DNA from: Peptococcaceae bacterium UBA2264
GTDB lineage: Bacteria > Bacillota > Desulfitobacteriia > Desulfitobacteriales > Desulfitobacteriaceae
Direction of reading: 5' to 3'
NCBI GenBank assembly: GCA_002347475.1
Contig: DDXI01000001.1
Span: forward strand, 1-13,750
DNA length: 13,750 bases
The first letter of the stretch is position 1, and each line of letters begins with the position of its first letter. Below, piece after piece: positions 1 through 7,243 of the stretch. The notes beneath the pieces were generated by a model. The model had not been told where the DNA came from. It saw nothing but the letters and a program-made list of their open reading frames with translations, and ran no database searches. The translations under genes were made by a program, and so were the position numbers.

Positions 1-798
1 ACTGATATATTCAACAATCAGTTTGTGTTCTTCTTTTCCTGCACCGGTAATTGACAGTGGTTCGCCAAAAGCCATATAAATTGGTTTGCGGCGTTTGATA
101 GGACCCATGTCCTTCATATATTTGCCATTTTCCCAGAAGTCTGTTTTAATTGCCACCGGAACAACCTGAACCCCGGCTTTTGCAGCCAGCTTAACACCCA
201 AAGTATTAAATTCCTTGGCTATAAAATCGGCCTTCCGGGTATTTTGCGGAAAAACGATAATTGATATTCCCTCTGCCAATAATCTCTGTCCTTCAGCCAT
301 TACAATTTTAAAATCTTCCCGGGAATTCGATCTGCTGACAACTATGGGATTTCGCGAACGCATAACCGGGCCAAAAAAAGGATGTTTAACAAGGCTGTCT
401 TTGACAACAAAAGTTACCTTCATCAGGGAAGCAATCAGACATGGAAAGATCATGGTTTCCAATGTACTCATATGGTTACTGATAATAACTACCGGTTCCT
501 GACATTTACGCAGGTTATCATATCCAGTAATATGGAACCTGCCCCCACAGCCTTCAACCAGCTTGAACATTTCTATAGAAGATTTTATCCAAGCCTCCCT
601 GTCATAACTCCCCTGCAAGGCAAGGTGCTTTGCTTTGAGCACGACCGCAAAAAATTTAGCCATAAAAAACAGGCGCGTATTCAATGCTAATCTATCCATT
701 AAAAACCGAGGTGTATCTTCTTTCGTATGATACGCGTCTCCAGTAAACAAGCCCTTTTTCAAAACTGCCATCCTCCTGTCTGCCTCAGTGTTGCTCAT
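1..798 (-). CDS. Lysophospholipid (1-acylglycerol-3-phosphate) acyltransferase, PlsC-like, partial
   Basis: The frame is open from an ATG at 798 to the window edge, so the C-terminus is missing (266 codons seen). The family moves an acyl chain from acyl-ACP or acyl-CoA to a lysophospholipid at the inner membrane face. Visible motifs are NHMSTLE (the usual NHX4D box, here HX4E), a hydrophobic stretch with FVVKDSLVKHP, a PVMRSRNPIVVSR segment, and FPQNTR in place of the common FPEGTR glycine/threonine box. A second in-frame ATG at 771 directly abuts an AGGAGG and is too close to use it, so 798 is preferred. The start overlaps the decayed ion-channel tail. The exact acceptor lipid is unknown; the motif pair is what assigns the family. 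Confidence 0.85.
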   Translation of the reverse strand, partial: MSNTEADRRMAVLKKGLFTGDAYHTKEDTPRFLMDRLALNTRLFFMAKFFAVVLKAKHLALQGSYDREAWIKSSIEMFKLVEGCGGRFHITGYDNLRKCQEPVVIISNHMSTLETMIFPCLIASLMKVTFVVKDSLVKHPFFGPVMRSRNPIVVSRSNSREDFKIVMAEGQRLLAEGISIIVFPQNTRKADFIAKEFNTLGVKLAAKAGVQVVPVAIKTDFWENGKYMKDMGPIKRRKPIYMAFGEPLSITGAGKEEHKLIVEYIS

Positions 799-988
799 CT
801 TCAAAATCACGGCCGCAATGGGGACATATTATCTTAACATTACGATCACGTTGAATTTCTTCCATAAAACCGGAGCCGATAATTCCGGTAGGGAGGGCTA
901 CCATACCTATACCCATAACAGCGATAATCGCCCCCAGCAACTTGCCAAGCTGTGATAAAATCAGCCCCCAAATACAATAATTATACGC
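785..988 (-). pseudogene. C-terminal remnant of a voltage-gated (potassium-type) ion channel
   Basis: On the minus strand an open stretch without a start codon reads LGKLLGAIIAVMGIGMVALP, then PTGIIGSGFMEEI, and ends with CPHCGRDFEDEQH and a TGA at 785-787. The ALPTGIIGSGF block is the S6 helix signature that follows the selectivity filter in six-helix cation channels, and a short CxxC tail is common in clostridial members. The pore loop with TVGYGD and all upstream helices are absent: an in-frame TAA stands at 989-991 and the sequence beyond has no channel similarity that I can see. It is therefore a 3' fragment of a deleted gene. Its last 14 bases overlap the acyltransferase start, suggesting the two were once translationally coupled. 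Confidence 0.7.
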
Positions 989-1130
989 TTACAGCGATAC
1001 AATGAATATACTCCTTTTCAAACAATTTTGCCAGACTCAAAGTGCTCCCCGATTGTATTAAAGCAGTTTTTTTAGCTTAGTCCGGTTCTGCTCCACAAAC
1101 AAGCCAGCAGTTTGAAGTTATGTAAAGCAT

Positions 1131-1159
1131 TTGACATAAACCGGTCTTCCTGTTATACT
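1131..1159 (+). promoter_or_regulatory. Sigma-A promoter for the zinc-ribbon gene
   Basis: TTGACA (1131-1136) and TATACT (1154-1159) are separated by exactly 17 bp, and TG at 1151-1152 gives an extended -10. Transcription should begin near 1166, leaving a leader of about 110 nt before the ATG at 1275. Confidence 0.8.
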
Positions 1160-1274
1160 TGCTTTACTCGTTAGTTTTTGTGGATTTACGAAAAACCTTC
1201 TCTGTTGCTTAAAGCTCCGGGAAGCAATGAATACTTCCCTTGCAGCGGGTAATAGAATGATGGAGGGTTTTTTT

Positions 1275-1577
1275 ATGTATGAAGACAAAGTTTTAGCCTG
1301 CAGGGACTGCGGCAACGAGTTCACCTTTTCCGCATCAGAACAAGAATTTTATGCCGAAAAAGGATTTGCTAATGAACCTGGACGCTGTCCGGAATGCCGG
1401 GCTGCCCGCAAGGCCCAAAACAGATCCAATAGTGGTTACTCCCGTCCACAACGGGAAATGTTCCCTGTAGTCTGTGCTACTTGTGGAGTAGAAACCACAG
1501 TGCCTTTCCAACCCAGCGGTGACAGACCTGTATACTGCCGTGACTGTTACCAGCCACGCAGCCGGTCCAACTGGTAA
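1275..1577 (+). CDS. Double zinc-ribbon protein (100 aa)
   Basis: A small soluble protein with two four-cysteine zinc sites: C9/C12 with C38/C41, and C67/C70 with C88/C91 (numbered from the ATG at 1275). The first half has the signature of the probable zinc-ribbon domain family, EFTFSASEQEFYAEKGF followed by RCPECR. The second half ends in RPVYCRDCY, a second treble-clef or ribbon-like site. Between them is a Ser/Asn/Arg-rich linker (about 45-60). TGGAGGG at 1261-1267 sits 7 nt before the ATG at 1275, which decides this start over the in-frame ATG at 1227. The gene has its own promoter and terminator, so it is monocistronic. Proteins of this type are widespread in Clostridia; their role, possibly nucleic-acid binding, is not established. 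Confidence 0.9.
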   Translation: MYEDKVLACRDCGNEFTFSASEQEFYAEKGFANEPGRCPECRAARKAQNRSNSGYSRPQREMFPVVCATCGVETTVPFQPSGDRPVYCRDCYQPRSRSNW

Positions 1578-1586
1578 ACAACAAAG

Positions 1587-1626
1587 AAAAGCCTTTCCAG
1601 GATTTACTTCCTGGAAAGGCTTTTTT
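1587..1626. terminator. Bidirectional Rho-independent terminator
   Basis: A perfect 12-bp stem (1591-1602 with 1609-1620, core GCCTTTCCAGGA) closes a 6-nt loop. It is followed by six T on the plus strand and preceded by AAAA, which gives a U-tract on the minus strand. It serves the convergent zinc-ribbon and HicB genes; its right edge touches the hicB stop codon. Confidence 0.93.
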
Positions 1627-1996
1627 ATTTCCACTCTTTTTTCTCAATTGCCCTGGCTAAAAGATAGACAGCAAATTGGTTAAGACTAACATTTTCTTCT
1701 TTTGCCATTTGGGCTAGTTCCGAATGTAAGGATTTTGGCATCCGGACTCTCAATTGCCCGGAAAAATCTTTTGTTAAGGGTTCGGGAATGAACCTGCCCA
1801 GCTTAATATTAGACTCAATCCATTTCTTTTTGGCAGCAACGATATTTTCCATGGCATCGTCGACTGTTTCTCCTTCTGCCACACATCCAGGCAACAGAGG
1901 TATCTCAACATACCAGCCTTCACCCTCATCTTTGGTTAAACACCTGACCCGTATACTATAATCCAAACCCAGATAGTAATCCAGGTCTCTTACCAT
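1625..1996 (-). CDS. HicB-family antitoxin-like protein
   Basis: 123 residues. Residues 8-75 have the HicB fold pattern: a short beta strand, EGEGWYVEIPLLPGCVAEGE, a DDAMENI helix and WIESNIKLGRFIPEP. Residues 78-118 (SGQLRVRMPKSLHSELAQMA, then VSLNQFAVYLLARAI) form a ribbon-helix-helix DNA-binding domain that would autoregulate the operon. In this family HicB neutralises the HicA mRNA interferase. GAGGTG lies about 8 nt before the ATG at 1996. No hicA-like frame is present on either side: downstream is the terminator and upstream is about 450 bp without a convincing gene. It is therefore an orphan antitoxin, or a HicB-like regulator of other genes. Confidence 0.85.
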   Translation of the reverse strand: MVRDLDYYLGLDYSIRVRCLTKDEGEGWYVEIPLLPGCVAEGETVDDAMENIVAAKKKWIESNIKLGRFIPEPLTKDFSGQLRVRMPKSLHSELAQMAKEENVSLNQFAVYLLARAIEKKEWK

Positions 1997-2448
1997 CTCT
2001 CTTCACCTCGTTCACCTGTTCCATGGCTTTGAAAGCCGCTTGTCATATTTCTTATCCGGCACAGGAAAAATTATTACTTGTCGATTACCACAAGTCATCT
2101 TGACTCAGATTGCCTCAGATCATTTAGTTAACTCGGTAAATGAATCAGAATCCCCAATACCTGTCTAAACTTACTCCTGTTTGAAATTATAACATATGGC
2201 AAGCAGAGAATATAATCCCAGTGAAAAACTTTATTAGAGGGATAACTGTGATCAGAAAGAATTTATCATTATTTCGCCATTCCATATTAATACAGTTGCA
2301 GATAGGAGGTAACGACTGGTTTTGTGTCGAATTTATTTATATTGATAAACCGATTCCAAATCCATTTTACCCCTTCTTCTAATCTGTCGTCTTTTTCACT
2401 CTTCTGCTGCAATAAATATTATAATCCAATTAAAAAGGCAGGGTAAAT
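1997..2448. other. AT-rich intergenic region, no convincing gene
   Basis: No recognisable protein homology was seen on either strand. One plus-strand frame is open from 2185 to 2382 and could start at GTG 2221 or GTG 2248; the latter is preceded by AGAGGGA, and the product would be 44-53 aa and unfamiliar. A strong ribosome-binding-like AGGAGGTAAC occurs at 2306-2315 but no ATG follows within range. A TATAAT at 2420-2425 with a poor TTCACT upstream (spacer 19) is a weak promoter candidate for the kinase gene at 2449. Confidence 0.35.
2186..2194 (-). promoter_or_regulatory. Possible extended -10 promoter for hicB
   Basis: On the minus strand the sequence reads TGTTATAAT, a perfect extended -10, with only a weak -35 (TATATT) 17 bp upstream. 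It would give a leader of roughly 180 nt before the HicB start. Confidence 0.35.
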
Positions 2449-3156
2449 ATGATTTTTATCGAATTTAACGGTTTTCCAGGATGTGGTAAAAGTACAATTT
2501 CCGAAGAACTGGCATTAATATGTCTTAAGAATAATATTCAGTGCAAACTGTACGACATAACCCCAAAAGGATCTCCCTTGAAGGCCAAATTGTCATTGGT
2601 ATGGCGTTTTCTGCGCAGCCTTGGAATGAGCAATTTTCAATTTAATCTTAGTGTTATAAAATTATTGTTCTATGACTGGAAAGCTGATCCTGCTAACAGG
2701 GCAATCAAATTGCTCTATATAGCGCTTATGATAATTTTTAACAACGATATCAGGATTGAAAGCAAAAAGAATATCCACCAGATAATAGTAATTGATCAGG
2801 GGCTGGTCCAATTTATCATTTCAACTGTCTACTTCAATAAATTTCCTCCGCAAAAAATACTCCTGGATATTATCAAACATTTCTCAGGGATAAAAACCAA
2901 CTATATGATAGTTAACTGTAATTTGGATATTGACATTGCCTTAAAAAGACTGACTGCCAGATGCAAACAAGCAGAAGGCAGATTTGACAGAATGGATCCA
3001 GCCCAAGCTTATTCCGGGCTCTGTTTACATAAACATTATTTTGAGAAATTGCGGGCAATAATTGATCCCTTGGTTAAAGCTGGTATCAACATTGATACCA
3101 GTATCAATAGCCCTGCTGCTAACGCCTTGACGATATTCAAAGCGATAAGAGAATGA
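2449..3156 (+). CDS. P-loop kinase, thymidylate-kinase-like (polysaccharide-locus type)
   Basis: 235 residues. The N-terminus carries a Walker A loop, GFPGCGKST, at residues 8-16, on a strand beginning MIFIEFN. VIDQGLVQF (D116) occupies the place of the Walker-B / DRY strand of thymidylate kinases, and RLTARCKQAEGRFDRMDP (about 167-184) is an arginine-rich LID-like segment. These features place it among nucleoside/nucleotide-kinase-like P-loop proteins found in surface-polysaccharide loci; the phosphate acceptor is unknown. AAGGCAGGG precedes the ATG. The stop overlaps an ATG of the next gene (ATGA at 3153-3156), so the two are co-transcribed and probably coupled. It lacks the classic DRY/H motif, so a true dTMP kinase role is unlikely. 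Confidence 0.75.
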   Translation: MIFIEFNGFPGCGKSTISEELALICLKNNIQCKLYDITPKGSPLKAKLSLVWRFLRSLGMSNFQFNLSVIKLLFYDWKADPANRAIKLLYIALMIIFNNDIRIESKKNIHQIIVIDQGLVQFIISTVYFNKFPPQKILLDIIKHFSGIKTNYMIVNCNLDIDIALKRLTARCKQAEGRFDRMDPAQAYSGLCLHKHYFEKLRAIIDPLVKAGINIDTSINSPAANALTIFKAIRE

Positions 3157-3173
3157 CAAGGAGTAAAACAAAT

Positions 3174-4670
3174 ATGTTGACAATTACAAAAAAACTTTTT
3201 GAAGAACTAAACCTGAAACATGTGCAATATGTTCATTTCAAAAGTAATGAGCATCTTTCGGAAGGCTTAAAAGGCATTACAGATTTGGATATTTTGATCA
3301 GCAGCGAAGATGTCTCAACATATGAAACTATAATGTCCGCCTTGAGTTTCAAAAGGGTAAACTCCCATAGATTTTCCAGCTATCCCGGCGTGGAGGACTG
3401 GATAGGTTTTGATTCTGAAACCGGGAAACTCATACATATTCATTTGCATTATCATCTGGTAACAGGCAAGAAATTTTTAAAAGAAATCGAATTGCCCTGG
3501 AGCAAGATTGCCCTGTGGTCGGGTCTTTTGGACAAGGAACATAATCTGGTAAAAATAGTGAACCCTTCTTTTGAAATTATTTTGCTCCTGACCAGAATAT
3601 ATTTTAAAGCCGGCGCATATAAACATCTCCGTCAGATCATGGGCAAAAATATACTTCAAAAGGACGAAAAAAAGGAATTGAACTATTTGTCAGCCAGGAT
3701 AAACGAAAAAGATCTGCTTCTTTACGCCAAAATGTGTTTCAACCGCAGTAAAGAATCACTCATTAAAGATTTTGTTGCTAAAGTTCTAAGTAAAAAAACC
3801 GACAAAAGAACTTCCCAGCTCTTAAATAGCCTGATCAAGGAAAACTTGTTTTACTGCAGTAAGCGCAAATCACCCTTAATCAGCTATTTTGAGAGTTGGG
3901 TGCGCAAATTGGAATTCCACTTCATGCAGATATTAAAAGCCAAGACGGGGAAATGGGATCTAATACTTAAAAAAACGCCGCATAACGGCGGAAAAATCAT
4001 CGCATTCGTGGGCTGTGACGGGTCAGGCAAGAGCACAGTAACGAAGGAAATCAAAGATTGGCTCTCCTGGAAAATAGAATCATCCCAAGTATATTTTGGA
4101 ACGGGGGATCATTTTTTCAGCTTTTATAAGAGTTTCAAACTCTTTGCCATTCGTTTTCGCAAAAGAAAAGCTGCCGCTCCAAAAAAGAAGGATCAGGATA
4201 TTCCTAAAGAAACCAGAAAAGATAAGGTCTACGATAGTAATATAGTTGCATATCTGGAAAATACCAATAAGGTAAAGGTGGCCAGAAGAGTCTTTAATAA
4301 TCTGATCAGGATTGGCAGATACCGCATGAATGGCGGTATCTCAGTTTTGGACAGATACCCGCAGCTTCAATTCACCGGTATTTATGACGGAGCAAAAATC
4401 TCTTCACAATACAAAAAATATTTTGAAAGGGAAGTGAAGTACTTATCTTTAGCCAGAGATATTCAGCCGGATATCGTATTCAAATTGATCGTACCCCTGG
4501 AAGTAAGTTTGCAAAGAAAACCTGATCCTGATCCGGAAACAGTGAAAAGGAAAGTCGAAATAACTGAATTGCTGGAATTCCCGGATTCTAAAGTTTTCCG
4601 GATTGATACTACCCAGGACTACGGGAAAGAGTTGCTGGAAATTAAAAAAATCATCTGGGAAAACATATAG
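3174..4670 (+). CDS. Nucleotidyltransferase-like / thymidylate-kinase-like fusion protein
   Basis: 498 residues from ATG 3174, which has AAGGAG 10 nt upstream; an in-frame ATG at 3153 overlapping the previous stop is less well served. Residues 1 to about 120 look like a NTP_transf_5-type nucleotidyltransferase: K23, then GITDLDILI with D37 and D39 as metal ligands, and an IHIHLHYH strand. After a helical middle (about 130-260), residues 274-498 are a second P-loop kinase: Walker A GCDGSGKST at 280-288, and VLDRYP at 392-396 (the DRY motif of thymidylate kinase). A basic patch (RFRKRKAAAPKKK) lies between them. Such two-domain proteins occur in capsule and lipopolysaccharide loci. The likely role is phosphoryl or nucleotidyl transfer to a glycan precursor in the cytoplasm, but the substrate is unknown. 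Confidence 0.75.
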   Translation: MLTITKKLFEELNLKHVQYVHFKSNEHLSEGLKGITDLDILISSEDVSTYETIMSALSFKRVNSHRFSSYPGVEDWIGFDSETGKLIHIHLHYHLVTGKKFLKEIELPWSKIALWSGLLDKEHNLVKIVNPSFEIILLLTRIYFKAGAYKHLRQIMGKNILQKDEKKELNYLSARINEKDLLLYAKMCFNRSKESLIKDFVAKVLSKKTDKRTSQLLNSLIKENLFYCSKRKSPLISYFESWVRKLEFHFMQILKAKTGKWDLILKKTPHNGGKIIAFVGCDGSGKSTVTKEIKDWLSWKIESSQVYFGTGDHFFSFYKSFKLFAIRFRKRKAAAPKKKDQDIPKETRKDKVYDSNIVAYLENTNKVKVARRVFNNLIRIGRYRMNGGISVLDRYPQLQFTGIYDGAKISSQYKKYFEREVKYLSLARDIQPDIVFKLIVPLEVSLQRKPDPDPETVKRKVEITELLEFPDSKVFRIDTTQDYGKELLEIKKIIWENI

Positions 4671-4700
4671 CTGCCTTATCATTATCAAGTATTATCAAAT

Positions 4701-4729
4701 TATTTGAAGATAACACTTCTTGCTATAAA
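4701..4729 (+). promoter_or_regulatory. Possible promoter ahead of the flippase gene
   Basis: In the 91-bp gap before the flippase, TGCTATAAA (4721-4729) is an extended -10. TATTTG (4701-4706), 17 bp upstream, is a weak -35. It could add transcription to read-through from the kinase genes. Confidence 0.35.
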
Positions 4730-4761
4730 ATCATAACTGTTAAAGGCTGGTACAAAGTGGT

Positions 4762-6246
4762 ATGAGTATCAATTATAAAGAAAAAGCTATTCTGGGCATA
4801 TATTGGATGAGTTTTATGAGCATATCCAATATTGTCATGAAACTACTGATTACAATGGTTTTATCCAGACTACTGAGTTCCTATGAATTCGGGGTTGTTG
4901 CTGCCATACAAATTGTAATAAGTTTTGCCGATATTTTTTGGATGCTCGGTGTCGGAGCAGCGATTGTCCAGAAAAAAGTTTTGTCAAATGACGATATAAC
5001 CACAGGAAACACCTTGAATATTACTTTTGGTTTAAGCATTTACGCCCTAATTTTTGTTTTTGCCTCCGCCATAGCAAACTTTATCGGTCTGGATAATATT
5101 GTTATGTTGAGAGTGCTTGCAGTGGTATTTGTTATACATAGTATTTCCGGGGTTTCGGAATCATTGCTCCAAAAAGAAATGGATTTTAAGAGTATCGGAA
5201 TAATAAATATTCTGGCCCTGTTTTTTTACGGAATCTCGGCTAGTCTGCTGGCTCTGCTCAATTTTGGTGTCTGGTCATTGATTATTGCCCAGCTGCTGCA
5301 GGTATTGGTAAAAACAATTTTATCTTTATTCAGGAGACCGATTAAAATTACATTGGCAATAAAGAAAAAATCAGCAAAAGAACTCATGTATTTCGGAACA
5401 GGTTTTACTCTGTCCAAAGTGTTCAATAATATTGCTAATCAGGGGGATTATTTCGTAGTAAACCGGACACTTGGGGTTTCAGCTTTGGGATTTTATAACC
5501 GATCTTATCAACTTTTGATGATACCAACCAACATCATCGGGACAGTGATGGATCAGGTGCTTTTCCCGCTTCTTTCCAAATACCAGGAAGTTAATGAGAA
5601 ATTGAGATATGTTTTTTTCAATATCAACTCCTTGATTGCTCTGATCGCTTTTCCGGTCACAATCATATCTTTAATTATGAGTACAGAATTAGTGCATATT
5701 GTTCTTGGCAACAAATGGGACAGTACCATTGTCCCCTTCAGAATCCTGATAATCAGCCTGTTTTTCAGGATGGCTTATAAAATTTGCGATTCTCTGGTAC
5801 GTTCTCTCGGCGCAGTTTATAAACGATTATGGATTCAGATCATATATGCCATTACGATTATTACAGGTGCTTTTATGGGAAAGGAATGGGGCATAAACGG
5901 GGTTGCGGCAGCTGTCACAACTGCCATAATCATAAATTATATTCTGATGACTTTGTTAATAATGCATATGATCAAATTCAAAATAACCAGCCTGCTAAGT
6001 TATTTACTTCCAATCATAATAGTAAGCGGCCTGATAGGAGGTTTATCATATCTAATCAGTCCTTTGATCATGAATGTTTCCGGAGCGTTCCTGAGGCTTG
6101 TCCTAATGACTTTATTTGTTATTTTGCTGTATTTTATGTCCTTCAAATATATCATTATCAGGATATTACCAAAAGATTTCAAGGAATTTATAGCAACGAT
6201 TATCGAAACAACACTTAAGAAAATAAAGCTCAGAAAAACCAAATAA
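4762..6246 (+). CDS. Polysaccharide / lipid-linked oligosaccharide flippase (Wzx/MOP family)
   Basis: 494 residues, almost wholly membrane-embedded, with about 12-14 hydrophobic helices and a basic C-terminal tail ending KKIKLRKTK. The N-terminus (KEKAILGIYWMSFMSISNIV, then VLSRLLSSYEFGVVAAI) and the repeated pattern LGVGAAIVQKK...DDITTGNTLNI are typical of the polysaccharide-export branch of the MOP superfamily (WzxC/TuaB-like). It would flip an undecaprenyl-linked glycan from the cytoplasmic to the outer face of the membrane. ATG 4762 has only a weak ribosome site (AAAGTGG). It lies 91 bp after the fusion kinase on the same strand, and context suggests one surface-glycan module. No glycosyltransferase or polymerase gene is in the window. 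The glycan carried cannot be predicted. Confidence 0.88.
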   Translation: MSINYKEKAILGIYWMSFMSISNIVMKLLITMVLSRLLSSYEFGVVAAIQIVISFADIFWMLGVGAAIVQKKVLSNDDITTGNTLNITFGLSIYALIFVFASAIANFIGLDNIVMLRVLAVVFVIHSISGVSESLLQKEMDFKSIGIINILALFFYGISASLLALLNFGVWSLIIAQLLQVLVKTILSLFRRPIKITLAIKKKSAKELMYFGTGFTLSKVFNNIANQGDYFVVNRTLGVSALGFYNRSYQLLMIPTNIIGTVMDQVLFPLLSKYQEVNEKLRYVFFNINSLIALIAFPVTIISLIMSTELVHIVLGNKWDSTIVPFRILIISLFFRMAYKICDSLVRSLGAVYKRLWIQIIYAITIITGAFMGKEWGINGVAAAVTTAIIINYILMTLLIMHMIKFKITSLLSYLLPIIIVSGLIGGLSYLISPLIMNVSGAFLRLVLMTLFVILLYFMSFKYIIIRILPKDFKEFIATIIETTLKKIKLRKTK

Positions 6247-6329
6247 GCAGCCAGCCTATACCTTAGAAATTATGGCAGTTTGGGAAATCAGGCAGATTAT
6301 CACCGCTTCAGTAAGTATATTCAGCAAAA

Positions 6330-6920
6330 TTATTCATCTAAAGAATATTTAATAATTCCGTTTTCTTCATAAATCAGCTTTTTGATAAACATATCCTCAA
6401 TTAATTTTTCCAATTCTTCTTTGTTTTTTCCATTCAGGAATAATGATTTCAGATGCCCCGTAAGACTACTCCTTTTTTTAGGCCTCTTATTAGCTGGAAC
6501 TTTATACAAATTATCTCTTATCTTTTTGATACTGTTCTCATCAATTTTGATGGTTACTTTATCAGATAACTCCTGATAACTGACAATCCTTTCTGTATTG
6601 ATTCCATTCAGTTTAAGGTAATTGATCAGGGGGTCATAACCGGTATCCTTGGAATAAATAATGAACCTCTTGGTTTTATCAAGAGCGACATATTGTCCCA
6701 AAAAATATGCAATGAAAAAATCTAACGCATTTCGCCCTTTCCCGCTAACTCTTACCCATTCCACAGAGTTGCCAAAGGGTTGTGTTTTTTGAACAAGCCC
6801 AATTGGGACCTTGCTTTGCTCCTCACCGACTATAATCATTAATTTGGTAGAATCAGTAATTATTTCTGTTTTAATATCCTGCACATTTTCGTAATCAACA
6901 ATAACATATCTGTCGAACAT
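6330..6920 (-). CDS. PIN-like domain protein with a C-terminal helical/winged-helix-like region
   Basis: 196 residues. Residues 1-115 follow a PIN-like ribonuclease pattern: VIVDYENV (D9, E11, N12), a VRVSGKGRNALDFFIAYFLG block (D67), and IIYSKDTGYDPLINYL (D92, D96), giving the acidic cluster expected for metal-dependent RNA cleavage. A basic linker (about 138-152, RPKKRSSL) leads to a C-terminal segment (about 150-196) with LEKLIEDMFIKKLIYEENGII, resembling a small winged helix. AAGGAGAAGGG precedes the ATG. It is convergent with the flippase and has no antitoxin-like partner gene. Proteins of this layout are found alone in many genomes; toxin, immunity or housekeeping RNA roles are all possible. 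Confidence 0.7.
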   Translation of the reverse strand: MFDRYVIVDYENVQDIKTEIITDSTKLMIIVGEEQSKVPIGLVQKTQPFGNSVEWVRVSGKGRNALDFFIAYFLGQYVALDKTKRFIIYSKDTGYDPLINYLKLNGINTERIVSYQELSDKVTIKIDENSIKKIRDNLYKVPANKRPKKRSSLTGHLKSLFLNGKNKEELEKLIEDMFIKKLIYEENGIIKYSLDE

Positions 6921-6941
6921 ATTTTCCCTTCTCCTTTCAAA

Positions 6942-7145
6942 TCAGATTGCCGCATCTGTCGGCCATGTCGGCCAGGTGTTCAGTTCTACAATGTCAAAAA
7001 CTCCATCAACAAACTCCACATTTCTGTGTCCTGCCACCTGTTTCTTGATTCATTCCTTTGTATAGCGCTGCCAATTCGCTAATGGCCCATGAGTTATATT
7101 CTCGGCAACTTTTTCTTCCGTGTGCCGGTCAGGAATTGCATGAAA
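6942..7145 (-). pseudogene. Decayed 3' fragment of an unrecognised gene
   Basis: One minus-strand frame reads like real protein on both sides of a single in-frame TGA (7050-7052): upstream FHAIPDRHTEEKVAENITHG and PLANWQRYTKE, downstream KKQVAGHRNVEFVDGVF then DIVELNTWPTWPTDAAI and a TGA at 6942-6944. There is no start codon at a sensible place and a TGA closes the frame at 7146-7148. Amino-acid composition (Trp, His, Asp, Asn spread as in folded enzymes) argues for former coding. I do not recognise the family. It is most simply the C-terminal end of a deleted gene with one nonsense mutation; selenocysteine at the internal TGA is possible in principle but nothing else supports it. Confidence 0.45.
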
Positions 7146-7170
7146 TCAAAAAATTTAGTTCGAGAGAACA

Positions 7171-7197
7171 TTGACATCTTAAATATTGTACTATAAG
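7171..7197 (+). promoter_or_regulatory. Likely promoter for the riboswitch / UPF0016 transcript
   Basis: TTGACA (7171-7176) and TATAAG (7192-7197) are separated by 15 bp, which is short for sigma-A. A TATAAT at 7225-7230 without a good -35 is an alternative. Either would start transcription just before the aptamer. Confidence 0.45.
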
Positions 7198-7243
7198 CTA
7201 ATAAATGCTGAAAATAAATTTGAATATAATTCTGCCATGTCTT

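Noticed and set aside
2030..2120. Possible hicA upstream of hicB
   Set aside because: The only frame there is about 29 codons and has no HicA double-stranded-RNA-binding-like pattern.
2181..2216. TTGAAA and TATAAT as a plus-strand promoter
   Set aside because: The spacer is 24 bp, far outside the sigma-A range.
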